A stretch of DNA of 64,000 bases from positions 1 through 64,000 of the forward strand of contig JABGUL010000002.1 in NCBI GenBank assembly GCA_018646605.1. Direction: 5' to 3'. A program made the translations under genes and the position numbers. Every line of letters begins with the position of its first letter. Within the stretch, counting starts at the first letter, position 1. This document shows, piece after piece, positions 25,316-34,208 of the stretch. Under the pieces are notes generated by a model. That model did no database searches. It was not told the DNA's origin and worked only from the letters and a program-made list of their open reading frames with translations. The DNA is from Flavobacteriaceae bacterium (lineage in GTDB: Bacteria > Bacteroidota > Bacteroidia > Flavobacteriales > Flavobacteriaceae).

Positions 25316-26014
25316 TCAGATATTTCGGACGGTTCTTTGTTCTATTCTCTTTTCATAATTTTGACCTTGAAAAATACGATTCACAAGGATTCCAGGGATA
25401 TGAATTTGATTCGGATCTAAAGATCCAGCAGGAAGTAGTTCTTCAACTTCTGCTACTGTAACTTTTGCAGCACCACACATTAAGGGATTAAAATTTCGAG
25501 CAGTTCCATTAAAAATCAAGTTTCCTGCTTCATCACCTTTCCAAGCTTTCACAAAAGCAAAGTCCGCTTGATACGCTTCTTCCATGACATAATTTTTTCC
25601 ATGAAAAGTTCTGATTTCTTTTCCATTGGCAACTTCAGTCCCAAAGCCAGCAGGGGTATAAAACGCAGGAATTCCAGTTTGTGCAGCTCTACATTTTTCA
25701 GCTAATGTTCCTTGGGGCGTCAAAATAACTTCCAATTCACCGGATAACATTTGTCTCTCAAACTCAGCATTTTCACCAACATAAGAAGCAATCATGGTCT
25801 TAATCTGTTTTTGTTGTAACAGTAACCCAAGGCCAAAATCATCGACACCAGCATTATTCGATATGCATTTAAGATTGGATACTCCCAATCGAACCAATTC
25901 TGAAATTGCATTTTCAGGAATTCCACACAATCCAAAACCACCTAACATCAAAGTCATTCCGGAAGTCACACCTTCAAGGGCATCAACAACAGATTGGACG
26001 GTTTTATCTATCAT
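25316..26014 (-). CDS. scoA: 3-oxoacid CoA-transferase subunit A
   Basis: A 232-residue subunit A. The conserved [13 protein letters not shown] loop sits at about residues 25-37, and [30 protein letters not shown] and [17 protein letters not shown] follow as expected. It is adjacent to scoB (2-base gap) and 18 bases after etfA, so etfB-etfA-scoA-scoB is probably one transcript. Confidence 0.94.
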   Translation of the reverse strand: MIDKTVQSVVDALEGVTSGMTLMLGGFGLCGIPENAISELVRLGVSNLKCISNNAGVDDFGLGLLLQQKQIKTMIASYVGENAEFERQMLSGELEVILTPQGTLAEKCRAAQTGIPAFYTPAGFGTEVANGKEIRTFHGKNYVMEEAYQADFAFVKAWKGDEAGNLIFNGTARNFNPLMCGAAKVTVAEVEELLPAGSLDPNQIHIPGILVNRIFQGQNYEKRIEQRTVRNI

Positions 26015-26032
26015 TTGGGGAAGTTAGTTAAT

Positions 26033-26986
26033 TCACTGTTTTATCGCTCTTAGTTTTTGGATTAACTTAGGAACTACCTCAAAAGCATCACCTACAATTC
26101 CATAATCTGCTGCCTTAAAAAAAGGTGCTTCAGGGTCATTATTGATTACTACTTTTATTTTAGAGGAGTTAATTCCTGCTAAATGTTGAATTGCACCCGA
26201 TACTCCAATAGCAATATAAAGATTAGAGGCTACCGGTTTTCCAGTTTGACCAACATGCTCACTATGAGGACGCCATCCCATATCTGAAACAGGCTTAGAA
26301 CAAGCTGTAGCGGCACCCAAAACGGCTGCTAAGTCTTCAATCAAATGCCAGTTTTCAGGCCCTTTTAACCCTCTACCACCCGACACTACAATATCTGCAT
26401 CTGCGATAGTCACTTTATCTGTCACTTTATCTACTGCAGTTACTTTTAGCGTTGAATTTGACACTAGATATTCACCTTCAAGATTTTCTGCATTTGAGGT
26501 TTGTTCTTTTAAGCCGAAAGCATTGGAGGAAAGACATATTACTGCTTTACTTTGATTACTAACACTTTCATTAAAAGCCTTATTTGTAAAACAAGAACGC
26601 TTCACAGTGAGAGGAGCGTACGAACTTGGTAAGGCAACTACATTTGAAAAATAGGCTGCTTGAGCACCAACTGCTAGGATAGGTCCTAAATAACGACCAT
26701 CGGCAGTAGCGCTAACTACAACAATACTTGCTTCCTCTTTTTCTATAATTGGCACTAGGCTTGCACTGTAACGATCAACATTAAAAAAAGAATCCTCGGC
26801 TGTGTTGATATTATAAACTTTATCCACACCATGAGAATTTAAAACAGATGAATCATTTGTATTAAAAGTTACTGCTATAAGAGAAGTGTTTGTGGCATTA
26901 GCAATGGCTCGACCATAGGATGCAACTTCTAACCCTGCTTTTTTGATCACTCCATTTTGAGATTCAACATATACAACTACTGACAT
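26033..26986 (-). CDS. etfA: Electron transfer flavoprotein subunit alpha
   Basis: A 317-residue ETF alpha subunit, which binds FAD and carries electrons from acyl-CoA and other dehydrogenases to the quinone pool. The C-terminal FAD domain begins VSGGRGLKGPENW and contains GQTGKPVASNLYIAIGVSGA and INNDPEAPFFKAADYGI, the family signature. Length is standard. It follows etfB by 12 bases. Confidence 0.96.
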   Translation of the reverse strand: MSVVVYVESQNGVIKKAGLEVASYGRAIANATNTSLIAVTFNTNDSSVLNSHGVDKVYNINTAEDSFFNVDRYSASLVPIIEKEEASIVVVSATADGRYLGPILAVGAQAAYFSNVVALPSSYAPLTVKRSCFTNKAFNESVSNQSKAVICLSSNAFGLKEQTSNAENLEGEYLVSNSTLKVTAVDKVTDKVTIADADIVVSGGRGLKGPENWHLIEDLAAVLGAATACSKPVSDMGWRPHSEHVGQTGKPVASNLYIAIGVSGAIQHLAGINSSKIKVVINNDPEAPFFKAADYGIVGDAFEVVPKLIQKLRAIKQ

Positions 26987-26998
26987 AATTTTTGAGTT

Positions 26999-27745
26999 TT
27001 AAAGTACTTTAGCTTCGTTTTGTAATAATTCTATTAAAGTGTCAACATCATCTGCATCCACCAATTTGACCGGCCCTTTAGACTGAGGTTTTTCAAAATG
27101 TTTTACTGTAGTAGCAGCTTCAATTTCCATCGGCGCTTCAACGGAAAGTGGTTTTTGACGTGCTTGCATAATACCTCTCATATTTGGAATGATTAGATCT
27201 GATTCTTCAACCAATCCTTTTTGAGCTCCTAGCACTAAGGGTAGACTTGCACTGAGCGTTTCTTTACCACCATCAATTTCACGCTGAAGGGTCACGGTTG
27301 TTCCCTCTATATCCAATTGAATACAGTTAGCAACATAGGGACACGATAATAAGGAAGCCAACATACCACCTACCATAGAACCGTTATAATCAATGGACTC
27401 ACGCCCCGTAATGATAAGATCATAATTTTCTTTCTTACACAAAGCAGCTAATTGATTTGCAACGTAAAAACCATCTGAAGGAACTGCATCAATTCGAATA
27501 GCTTGATCTGCTCCAATAGCTAAACATTTTCGCAAAATGGGTTCGCAACTTGAATCTCCTGCAGTAACCACTGTAACTTTTGCACCAGATTTTTGTTGAA
27601 GCCAAACAGCACGTGTTAAACCAAACTCATCATTTGGGTTGATGATAAACTGAACTCCATTCGTATCAAAAGATTTATTTTCATCTTTGAAATTGATTTT
27701 TGAAGTTGTGTCAGGCACATTACTTATACAAACTAAAATATTCAT
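26999..27745 (-). CDS. etfB: Electron transfer flavoprotein subunit beta
   Basis: A 248-residue ETF beta subunit, the AMP-binding partner of EtfA. Visible features are the N-terminal NILVCISNVPDT, INPNDEFGLTRAVWL, the TGRESIDYNGSMVGGMLASLL segment, and the recognition-loop region LPLVLGAQKGL...MRGIMQARQKPL. It is the first gene of the etfB-etfA-scoA-scoB run. A 23-bp palindrome at its predicted transcription start suggests repressor control. Confidence 0.96.
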   Translation of the reverse strand: MNILVCISNVPDTTSKINFKDENKSFDTNGVQFIINPNDEFGLTRAVWLQQKSGAKVTVVTAGDSSCEPILRKCLAIGADQAIRIDAVPSDGFYVANQLAALCKKENYDLIITGRESIDYNGSMVGGMLASLLSCPYVANCIQLDIEGTTVTLQREIDGGKETLSASLPLVLGAQKGLVEESDLIIPNMRGIMQARQKPLSVEAPMEIEAATTVKHFEKPQSKGPVKLVDADDVDTLIELLQNEAKVL

Positions 27746-27775
27746 TTAATAGGATTTTAACACGAAACTAATAAA

Positions 27776-27798
27776 AAAAATGACACAGTGTCATTTTT
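27776..27798. promoter_or_regulatory. 23-bp perfect palindrome, probable operator of etfBA-scoAB
   Basis: AAAAATGACAC-A-GTGTCATTTTT has two 11-base arms around one central base. It lies just downstream of the predicted etfB -7 element and 31 bases before the ATG, so it would overlap the transcription start. This fits a dimeric repressor site (TetR-like operators are often of this form). An alternative reading, a terminator for xylBA, is weaker because the stem has few G-C pairs and would need a 3-base loop. Confidence 0.55.
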
Positions 27799-27800
27799 CA

Positions 27801-27808
27801 CAAACTTA
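27801..27808 (-). promoter_or_regulatory. -7 element for etfBA-scoAB
   Basis: TAAGTTTG on the minus strand matches TAnnTTTG. The palindrome at 27776-27798 begins 2 bases downstream. No -33 TTG was found at the usual spacing. Confidence 0.4.
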
Positions 27809-27845
27809 TTCTCAAAACCATTTTAGTAAGAGGTAAAATGAGTTT

Positions 27846-29171
27846 TTAAAGATACTGATTGATTAGATTTTCAAATCGTTCTTGTTTACCACTAATACGT
27901 TTTGGATCTTCAGCATTCAAAGCAATTTTAGCAATCTGTTCTAATGATAAATTTCCATTTTCAAAAGATTTTCCATGTTCAGAATCGAATGAAGCATATC
28001 TTTCTTTTCTCATTGCTAAATAAGGAGATTCTTTTAAAATCTTTTCCGCCACCACCAATGCTCTTGCAAAGGTATCTGCCCCTCCGATATGTGCATGGAA
28101 AATATCTTCTAAGTCGGTAGAATTTCTTCTAATTTTTGCGTCAAAATTAATTCCCCCACCCTGAAGTCCTCCCTTCTGTAAAAAGACAAGCATTGCTTCG
28201 GTAACCTCATAAATATTAATTGGAAATTGATCGGTATCCCATCCATTTTGATTATCCCCTCTGTTAGCATCTATGCTTCCCAACATATCCGCATTTCCAG
28301 CAACAGATAATTCATGTTCGAAGGTATGTTGCGCCAAGGTTGCATGATTCACTTCAATATTCAGTTTAAAATCTTTATCTAAGTTATATTCTCTCAAAAA
28401 TCCAATAGCTGTAGATGCATCAAAATCATATTGATGTTTCATGGGCTCCATGGGCTTAGGTTCAATGAAAAAGGTTCCTTTAAAGCCTTGTCCTCTTGCA
28501 TAATCTCTTGCCATGGTCAACATTTGAGCCATGTGATCCAACTCTTTCCCCATATCGGTGTTTAACAAAGACATATATCCTTCACGACCCCCCCAAAAAA
28601 CATAATTTTCGCCTCCTAATTCCATGGTAATATCTAGTGCCGTTTTAATTTGAGCACCTGCTCTGGCAACAACATTAAAATCAGGATTAGTTGCTGCTCC
28701 ATTCATATAAATTGGGTTTGAAAAACAATTTGCAGTACCCCATAAAAGCTTCACACCTGATGCTTTTTTCTTTTCGGCTACATAGGCAGAAATTTGGTGT
28801 AATCGTTTTTCGTTTTTAGCTAAGGTTTCTGCTTCATCAACCAAATCAATGTCATGAAAGCAGAAATAATCAAAGCCCATTTTAGTGATGAATTCAAAAG
28901 CAGCGTCTGCTTTATCTTTAGCACGTTGAATAGGATCTCCAGACTGGTCCCAAGGAAACTGTTGCGTTCCTGGGCCAAATGGATCTCCTCCTTGTCCACA
29001 GAAACTATGCCAATAGGCAACAGCAAACTTAAAGTGCTCTCGCATGGTTTTTCCCATTACCATCTGATCTGGATTGTAAAACTTAAAAGCCATCGGATTA
29101 TCTGAAGTTTTTCCTTCGTATGCAATTTTTCCGATTCCCTTGTAAAATTCTTTATCTCCTGTAACTATCAT
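27846..29171 (-). CDS. xylA: Xylose isomerase
   Basis: A 441-residue class II xylose isomerase, converting D-xylose to D-xylulose. Active-site residues match E. coli XylA: His106 and Asp109 (FCFHDIDL), metal ligands Glu237 and Lys239 (IEPKPMEP), Glu273 and His276 (IEVNHATL), Asp301, Asp312 and Asp314, and Asp344. The [13 protein letters not shown] segment is typical of the group. The start overlaps the xylB stop by 4 bases (ATGA-type coupling). No xylose transporter or regulator is in the window. Confidence 0.98.
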   Translation of the reverse strand: MIVTGDKEFYKGIGKIAYEGKTSDNPMAFKFYNPDQMVMGKTMREHFKFAVAYWHSFCGQGGDPFGPGTQQFPWDQSGDPIQRAKDKADAAFEFITKMGFDYFCFHDIDLVDEAETLAKNEKRLHQISAYVAEKKKASGVKLLWGTANCFSNPIYMNGAATNPDFNVVARAGAQIKTALDITMELGGENYVFWGGREGYMSLLNTDMGKELDHMAQMLTMARDYARGQGFKGTFFIEPKPMEPMKHQYDFDASTAIGFLREYNLDKDFKLNIEVNHATLAQHTFEHELSVAGNADMLGSIDANRGDNQNGWDTDQFPINIYEVTEAMLVFLQKGGLQGGGINFDAKIRRNSTDLEDIFHAHIGGADTFARALVVAEKILKESPYLAMRKERYASFDSEHGKSFENGNLSLEQIAKIALNAEDPKRISGKQERFENLINQYL

Positions 29172-30664
29172 TGTATTTTATTTAAATTATTTAATGCTTT
29201 ATCTAATTCATCTTTCCATTTTTGGTAGGAGTCGAAATACGCTTTGTTTTTGACGTCTGGCTCTACTTTGGCTGTAAAATCTATAGAGGCAATACTTTCA
29301 GAATAATCTTCTGTGGAATTATTTTCTATCCCTGCAGCCCTAGCAGCTCCAACTGCTCCCGTGGTATTGTATATTTCGATGGGCTGACCAATCAAACTAG
29401 AAACTGTAGATGAAAAAATAGAGGAACGAAACAAATTATCATTTCCAGCTCTTACCACTTTGATATCCATCGCATCTTCTTTCATAATCTCCATCCCATA
29501 CGCGAAAGAAAAGGCAATTCCCTCTAACGCTGCCCTACATAAATGTCCTTTTTCATGAATATTTAAATTCAAATTAGTGAGGCGCGCTCCGGGGGTTTTA
29601 TTAAACAACATTCGCTCGACACCATTACCAAAGGGTAGATTAATAAGACCATCACTACCAATAGAAATTTTAGATGCCCATTCATTCATTTCACTAAAAC
29701 TAGTTGCTTGTGTGACTTTTCGCAACCAACTGTATTGAATTCCAGCACCATTAACACAAAGTAAAGTCCCAACAATAGGTTTTGCTTCGGTATAATTAAC
29801 GTGAGCAAAATGATTAACTCTAAAATATTCTTTTGAAGTAGTTCTATCATTCACAGCAAATAATACCCCAGAAGTACCCCCAGTAGCTGCGACTTCTCCT
29901 GGGTTCAATATGTTAAGTGCGAGAGCATTATTTGGTTGATCACCTGCTCTATAGCGAATTGGAATCCCAATAGGCAAACCTGTTTGAATAGAAGCTACTT
30001 GCGTGACCCTACCTTGATCCTCAAAATTATTAACAATGGAAGGAGTAAGAGAGGTATCTATTCCATAATACTCTAATAACCAATGGGCTACTTTCTTCTC
30101 TTTATAATCCCAAAGCATCCCTTCCGAAAGACCATTTCTAGTGGTAGCTATTTCTCCTGTGAGCTTATAAGCTATATAGTCTCCAGGCAACATATAGTGT
30201 TTTATTTTAGTATAAAGCTCAGGTTCATTTTCTTTTACCCATTTCAGCTTAGAAGCAGTGAAATTTCCTGGAGCATTCAAAAGATTAGATCCATATTTTG
30301 CTTCACCAATACTACTTGCAGCAGCATCTCCAATTGAAACAGCTCTACTGTCACACCAAATAATAGACTTCCGAAGACTTTGTTTTTCTTTATCCACTAC
30401 TACAAGTCCATGCATTTGATATGAAATTCCTATGGCTAAAATCGTATTTGCATCAATTTTATTTTCAGCAATAATTCGCTTGGTACCTACACACAAATGT
30501 TTCCACCACATTTCAGGATCTTGCTCTGCCCATCCAGGTTGGATCGAATCAATAGGCATTTCATTTTTAGGCTCTGTAAGCACAGCTACTTCTTGGTTTG
30601 TTCTTGCATTTACCAATGCAACTTTTACCGACGAACTCCCAATATCAAATCCTATATAAAACAT
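29168..30664 (-). CDS. xylB: Xylulokinase
   Basis: A 498-residue FGGY-family kinase that phosphorylates D-xylulose to xylulose 5-phosphate for the pentose phosphate pathway. The N-terminal phosphate-binding loop is [26 protein letters not shown], the catalytic-Asp region [14 protein letters not shown] and the [11 protein letters not shown]-type loop follow. Near the C-terminus [12 protein letters not shown] closes the ATP site. It starts 2 bases after the FMN oxidase gene and overlaps xylA by 4, so the three are one transcript. Confidence 0.95.
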   Translation of the reverse strand: MFYIGFDIGSSSVKVALVNARTNQEVAVLTEPKNEMPIDSIQPGWAEQDPEMWWKHLCVGTKRIIAENKIDANTILAIGISYQMHGLVVVDKEKQSLRKSIIWCDSRAVSIGDAAASSIGEAKYGSNLLNAPGNFTASKLKWVKENEPELYTKIKHYMLPGDYIAYKLTGEIATTRNGLSEGMLWDYKEKKVAHWLLEYYGIDTSLTPSIVNNFEDQGRVTQVASIQTGLPIGIPIRYRAGDQPNNALALNILNPGEVAATGGTSGVLFAVNDRTTSKEYFRVNHFAHVNYTEAKPIVGTLLCVNGAGIQYSWLRKVTQATSFSEMNEWASKISIGSDGLINLPFGNGVERMLFNKTPGARLTNLNLNIHEKGHLCRAALEGIAFSFAYGMEIMKEDAMDIKVVRAGNDNLFRSSIFSSTVSSLIGQPIEIYNTTGAVGAARAAGIENNSTEDYSESIASIDFTAKVEPDVKNKAYFDSYQKWKDELDKALNNLNKIQ

Positions 30665-30666
30665 TT

Positions 30667-31815
30667 TTATTTAACTAAAAAATTAGGGAAATCGGATGTT
30701 TTTTCACAACCAATTTGATCCATCACTTGTCGTAATTCTGTTTTGATTAATTCCATGGTATGCTCACCCCCTTGGCTTCCAAGGGCGCCAACACCATACA
30801 TAAAAGAACGTCCCATAAAAGTGAATTTAGCTCCACTAGCAAGAGTTCTAGCTACATCAGGCCCAGATCGTAATCCACTATCCATCATTATGGTAATTTT
30901 ATCTTCGTATTTTTTATTCAAACTTTGCAAAGCATGTAAAGTTGATTGCCCAGCATCAAGTTGTCTTCCCCCATGATTTGAAATAATGACTCCATCAATT
31001 CCTAACGATATTGCTTTTTCCATATCAGCACTACTTGCAACTCCTTTTAATACAATTTTACCTTTCCATAGATCGCGGATGGGTTTTATTTTTTCTTCAT
31101 TTAAACGCCCATCAAACGTTGCATCCATAAACTTTCCCAACTGATTTAAATTCAACCCTTTTGGCATGTAGGGCAAAAGTGATTCAAACTGAGGCTGGCC
31201 GTTCATAAGTGTCTTTAAAGCCCATTCAGGACGTTTAAGAATTTGAATGAAATTATAAATTGACATCTTGGGTGGCATTGCAAGTCCATTTCTAATATCA
31301 CGAGGACGAAACCCAAAAGTGGGTACATCGCTAAGTAAAACCAAAACAGGATAGCCTGCATTTGAAGCACGTTCAATTAGGTCGTCTCTTACTTCTTTTT
31401 TTGCAGGATGATATAATTGAAACCATGCCTTACCTTCAGAAATTTTACCAATTTTTTCAATACTACTTGTTGTAACTGTACTCAATACAAAAGGAAGATT
31501 TTGCTTCTTTGCAGCATGTGCTAATATTTCAGGAGCTTTGGGCCACATCAAACCCTGAAGTCCAATAGGGGCAACTCCAAAAGGGGCATCATAGGTTTCC
31601 CCAAAAAGGGTGGTTTTCAAATCAACCTGTACTTTACTTTTTAAATAATTAGGAATCAATTCTACAGCTCGGATGTCTGAAGTGTTTTTTTTTAAATTAA
31701 TGTCATCATTACAACCACCATCTAAATATTCAAATGCAAACTTTGGCATTTTTCTTTTTGCTTTTTTTCTAAGATCATCAATAGAAGGGTACTTTAAATT
31801 AAATGCTTGAGCCAT
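30667..31815 (-). CDS. FMN-dependent 2-hydroxy-acid oxidase/dehydrogenase
   Basis: A 382-residue member of the lactate/glycolate/mandelate oxidase family. All expected catalytic and FMN residues are present: Tyr30, Tyr135 (QLY), Asp163 (SDVP), Arg170, Lys257 (IVLKG), His281 and Arg284 (SNHGGRQLDAG). Family members oxidise L-2-hydroxy acids, giving electrons to quinone, cytochrome or oxygen. L-lactate is the commonest substrate, but this cannot be read from sequence. It is the first gene of a transcript with xylB and xylA, an unusual partner for pentose catabolism. Confidence 0.9.
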   Translation of the reverse strand: MAQAFNLKYPSIDDLRKKAKRKMPKFAFEYLDGGCNDDINLKKNTSDIRAVELIPNYLKSKVQVDLKTTLFGETYDAPFGVAPIGLQGLMWPKAPEILAHAAKKQNLPFVLSTVTTSSIEKIGKISEGKAWFQLYHPAKKEVRDDLIERASNAGYPVLVLLSDVPTFGFRPRDIRNGLAMPPKMSIYNFIQILKRPEWALKTLMNGQPQFESLLPYMPKGLNLNQLGKFMDATFDGRLNEEKIKPIRDLWKGKIVLKGVASSADMEKAISLGIDGVIISNHGGRQLDAGQSTLHALQSLNKKYEDKITIMMDSGLRSGPDVARTLASGAKFTFMGRSFMYGVGALGSQGGEHTMELIKTELRQVMDQIGCEKTSDFPNFLVK

Positions 31816-31849
31816 AAACTAAATATATTGAAAAAAAGGATTTCACGTT

Positions 31850-31857
31850 CAAAAATA
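31850..31857 (-). promoter_or_regulatory. -7 element for the oxidase-xylB-xylA unit
   Basis: TATTTTTG on the minus strand, about 34 bases before the ATG at 31815, matches TAnnTTTG. No -33 TTG was seen. Confidence 0.35.
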
Positions 31858-31942
31858 GATTCGAATTTATGTTAAAGGGTATAATTTAAACCAAATGAAT
31901 TAAAATTTGTCTAAATTAGATCACTAACAAATTGTAAAAATA

Positions 31943-32992
31943 ATGAAAGCTAAAAATCAAAACTTTTCTAGAAGATCGTTTCTTGGTAAAACTGCAACTG
32001 TTGCAGCAGGACTTTCTCTAACAGGCTCCTCTCTTTTTGGAGCACCAGCATATATACCAAATTTATTAAATCCTAATTCTACTATTAACGGGGTTCGTCT
32101 TGGAGTGATTACCTATTCCTTTAGAGCAATGAAAGACCAAAGTGCTGAAGCTATCTTACAATATGTTTTAGATAGTGGAATAAGTGAAATTGAATTAATG
32201 GGTAGTACCGCAGAATCATTCAACGGTCGTCCTGAGAATAAAATGGATCGCAGGAAATTTTATTCACTCATGCGAAAAGAAAGAAACAATAAACTTTCAG
32301 AAGAGGATGCAAAAGAATTGGAGGACCTTAAGTTTCAGTCTACTTCTTTCGAAAAAGAGGTGGAAAAATGGAATATGACTCGCTCTTTAGATGGATTTAC
32401 TAAGCTCAAAAAAATGTATAACGATGCAGGGGTTAATATTTATGCTTTTAAACCAGACTATCTACTAAACGAAAAGAATTCAGATTCAGACATCAATTAT
32501 GCGATGCAAGCTGGAAAAATTTTAGGTGCTTCTCATGTTACATTAGAATTACCTAAAAATTCTGCTCATACACTCAGATTAGGACAACTCGCTGAGAAAA
32601 ACGGAATTTATGTAGCTTATCATGGTCATGAACAACAACATCCTACATGGTGGGATACTGCCTTAAAACAATCACCTCATAATGCAATGAACCTTGATCT
32701 GGGTCACTATACGGCGGCAGGTAACACTGATTCAATTGAATTAATTCAAAATAAAAGTCAAAATATTTTGAGCATGCATGTGAAAGACAGACAGAATCCT
32801 GAAAATGGGAAAAAGAATGTTTCATTTGGAAATGGTGATACTCCCATAAAAGAGGTCCTCAAGTTGATGCGCGATAATAAATATAAATTTGCAGCAACAA
32901 TTGAATATGAATATGACACCCCTGAGGATTCAAGTATTATTGAAGAAATAAAAAAATCTGTTGCTTACTGTAAAGATGCATTAGAGTCATAA
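31943..32992 (+). CDS. Tat-exported TIM-barrel sugar isomerase/epimerase
   Basis: A 349-residue xylose-isomerase-like TIM-barrel protein (AP endonuclease 2 fold). The N-terminus has a strong twin-arginine signal, F-S-R-R-S-F-L-G-K, before a hydrophobic stretch (about 17-34), so it should be exported folded. Likely metal ligands lie in HVTLELP, YHGHEQQH, NLDLGHY, MHVKDRQ and TIEYEYD. A charged helical insert (about residues 95-150) separates early barrel strands. Relatives act on keto-sugars or sugar epimers; the actual substrate is unknown. It begins a plus-strand unit with the SOUL and RidA-like genes. Confidence 0.85.
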   Translation: MKAKNQNFSRRSFLGKTATVAAGLSLTGSSLFGAPAYIPNLLNPNSTINGVRLGVITYSFRAMKDQSAEAILQYVLDSGISEIELMGSTAESFNGRPENKMDRRKFYSLMRKERNNKLSEEDAKELEDLKFQSTSFEKEVEKWNMTRSLDGFTKLKKMYNDAGVNIYAFKPDYLLNEKNSDSDINYAMQAGKILGASHVTLELPKNSAHTLRLGQLAEKNGIYVAYHGHEQQHPTWWDTALKQSPHNAMNLDLGHYTAAGNTDSIELIQNKSQNILSMHVKDRQNPENGKKNVSFGNGDTPIKEVLKLMRDNKYKFAATIEYEYDTPEDSSIIEEIKKSVAYCKDALES

Positions 32993-33014
32993 AGTTTTAT
33001 TTTTCTTAGTTAAT

Positions 33015-33566
33015 ATGTCTCTTAGGAAGTACAATCTTTTTATTTTAATACTTACTACAAACTTTGCAATGGCACAAGGGTATGAAACACAAGCTTACGA
33101 GCTTATTCAAACTTTTTCTGAAGGTGAAATTCGATTTTATCCCCAAGTGATGAAGGTTAAAACCAACAATAAAAGTGGTTTTTCCTCTCTATTCAAATAT
33201 ATCTCAGGAAATAATGTTCAACAACAAAAAATTGCAATGACAACTCCCGTTCATATGGATAAAAATACTGGCAAAGGAAATATGGAGTTTGTTTTACCTG
33301 AAAAATTTAATAAAGACAACACCCCACTTCCTCTGGGAAATGATGTTGAAGTCTATCAATCTGAAGCCGGATATTTTGCTGCTTTTAAATTTAGTGGCTA
33401 CACAAATTTAAAAAAAGAACAAATGGTCATCAAAAAAGGGAAAGCCTTTTTAATGGAAAACAATATATCATATAAGGATTCACCCATTGTTCTTGTTTAC
33501 AACAGTCCTTATGCATTTTTTAATAGAAAAAATGAAATACTATTTCCCGTATATTACTCAAAGTAA
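33015..33566 (+). CDS. SOUL heme-binding family protein, exported
   Basis: A 183-residue protein of the SOUL/HBP family, recognised by the KIAMTTPV motif (about residues 73-80), the FSGYTN segment and the N-P/Y-A-F-F-N-R-K-N-E-I-L C-terminal region. It has a signal peptide (residues 1-20, ending FAMAQ). SOUL proteins bind heme or hydrophobic ligands; bacterial roles are poorly defined. It lies 22 bases after the sugar isomerase gene and 30 bases before the RidA-like gene. Confidence 0.85.
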   Translation: MSLRKYNLFILILTTNFAMAQGYETQAYELIQTFSEGEIRFYPQVMKVKTNNKSGFSSLFKYISGNNVQQQKIAMTTPVHMDKNTGKGNMEFVLPEKFNKDNTPLPLGNDVEVYQSEAGYFAAFKFSGYTNLKKEQMVIKKGKAFLMENNISYKDSPIVLVYNSPYAFFNRKNEILFPVYYSK

Positions 33567-33596
33567 AAACAATACAAACCATAATAAAAAAGAATT

Positions 33597-34142
33597 ATGA
33601 GAAAATCAATACTAATTATTATCACAATCACTCTTGTAAATTTTTACCCTACCGTTAATGCTCAAGAGAAAGTAATTCCAAGTATCAACCCAGAGCAGCA
33701 ACTTCAAAAATTAAGAATCGTACTGCCCAAGCCATCGAAACCAATAGCTAATTATGTCCAATGTGTGCGTACTGGAAACCTATTATTTCTATCGGGAAAT
33801 GGCCCATTAAAAATTGACGGCACTTTTATTACTGGGAAAGTTGGATCCGATTTAACAATTGAAGAAGGGTATGAAGCTGCGCGTGTAACGGGAATAAATC
33901 AATTAGCAATATTAAAAGCTGAACTCGGTGATTTAAATAGGGTGAAACGTATTGTAAAAGTATTGGGAATGGTAAATTCATCTCCTGATTTCACTGACCC
34001 CCCTAAGGTAATAAACGGGTTTTCTGATTTGATGGTTCAAGTATTTGGAGAGCGAGGAAAACACGCCCGTTCTGCCGTTGGAATGGTAACACTTCCTGCA
34101 GGAATTGCCGTTGAAATTGAGCTTATCGTTGAAGTAGAATAG
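33597..34142 (+). CDS. Exported RidA (YjgF/UK114) family protein
   Basis: A 181-residue protein with a signal peptide (about residues 1-22, ending TVNAQ) and a RidA domain (about 40-180). The arginine that binds the carboxylate of imine substrates in RidA appears in ARSAVGMVTLP. NLLFLSGNGPLK and AILKAELGDLNRVKRIVKV are family-typical. Classic RidA is cytosolic and hydrolyses reactive enamines. Export to the periplasm points to a different substrate. It is the last gene of its unit, before a strong bidirectional terminator. Confidence 0.87.
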   Translation: MRKSILIIITITLVNFYPTVNAQEKVIPSINPEQQLQKLRIVLPKPSKPIANYVQCVRTGNLLFLSGNGPLKIDGTFITGKVGSDLTIEEGYEAARVTGINQLAILKAELGDLNRVKRIVKVLGMVNSSPDFTDPPKVINGFSDLMVQVFGERGKHARSAVGMVTLPAGIAVEIELIVEVE

Positions 34143-34155
34143 AGAAGGTTCTAAC

Positions 34156-34188
34156 AAAAAAAGTCCGTAGAATCTACGGACTTTTTTT
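34156..34188. terminator. Bidirectional terminator between convergent genes
   Basis: A perfect 15-bp stem (AAAAAAAGTCCGTAG with CTACGGACTTTTTTT) closes a 3-base loop (34171-34173). A-runs and T-runs flank the G-C core on both strands, so it can stop transcription from the RidA-like gene and from the opposite lipoprotein gene. Confidence 0.9.
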
Positions 34189-34208
34189 GTTAAAATATAT
34201 TCCGAACA

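Noticed and set aside
27776-27798. Palindrome as a strong terminator of xylBA
   Set aside because: Only three G-C pairs remain if a 3-base loop is allowed, and it sits directly at the next gene's -7 element; operator is the better reading.
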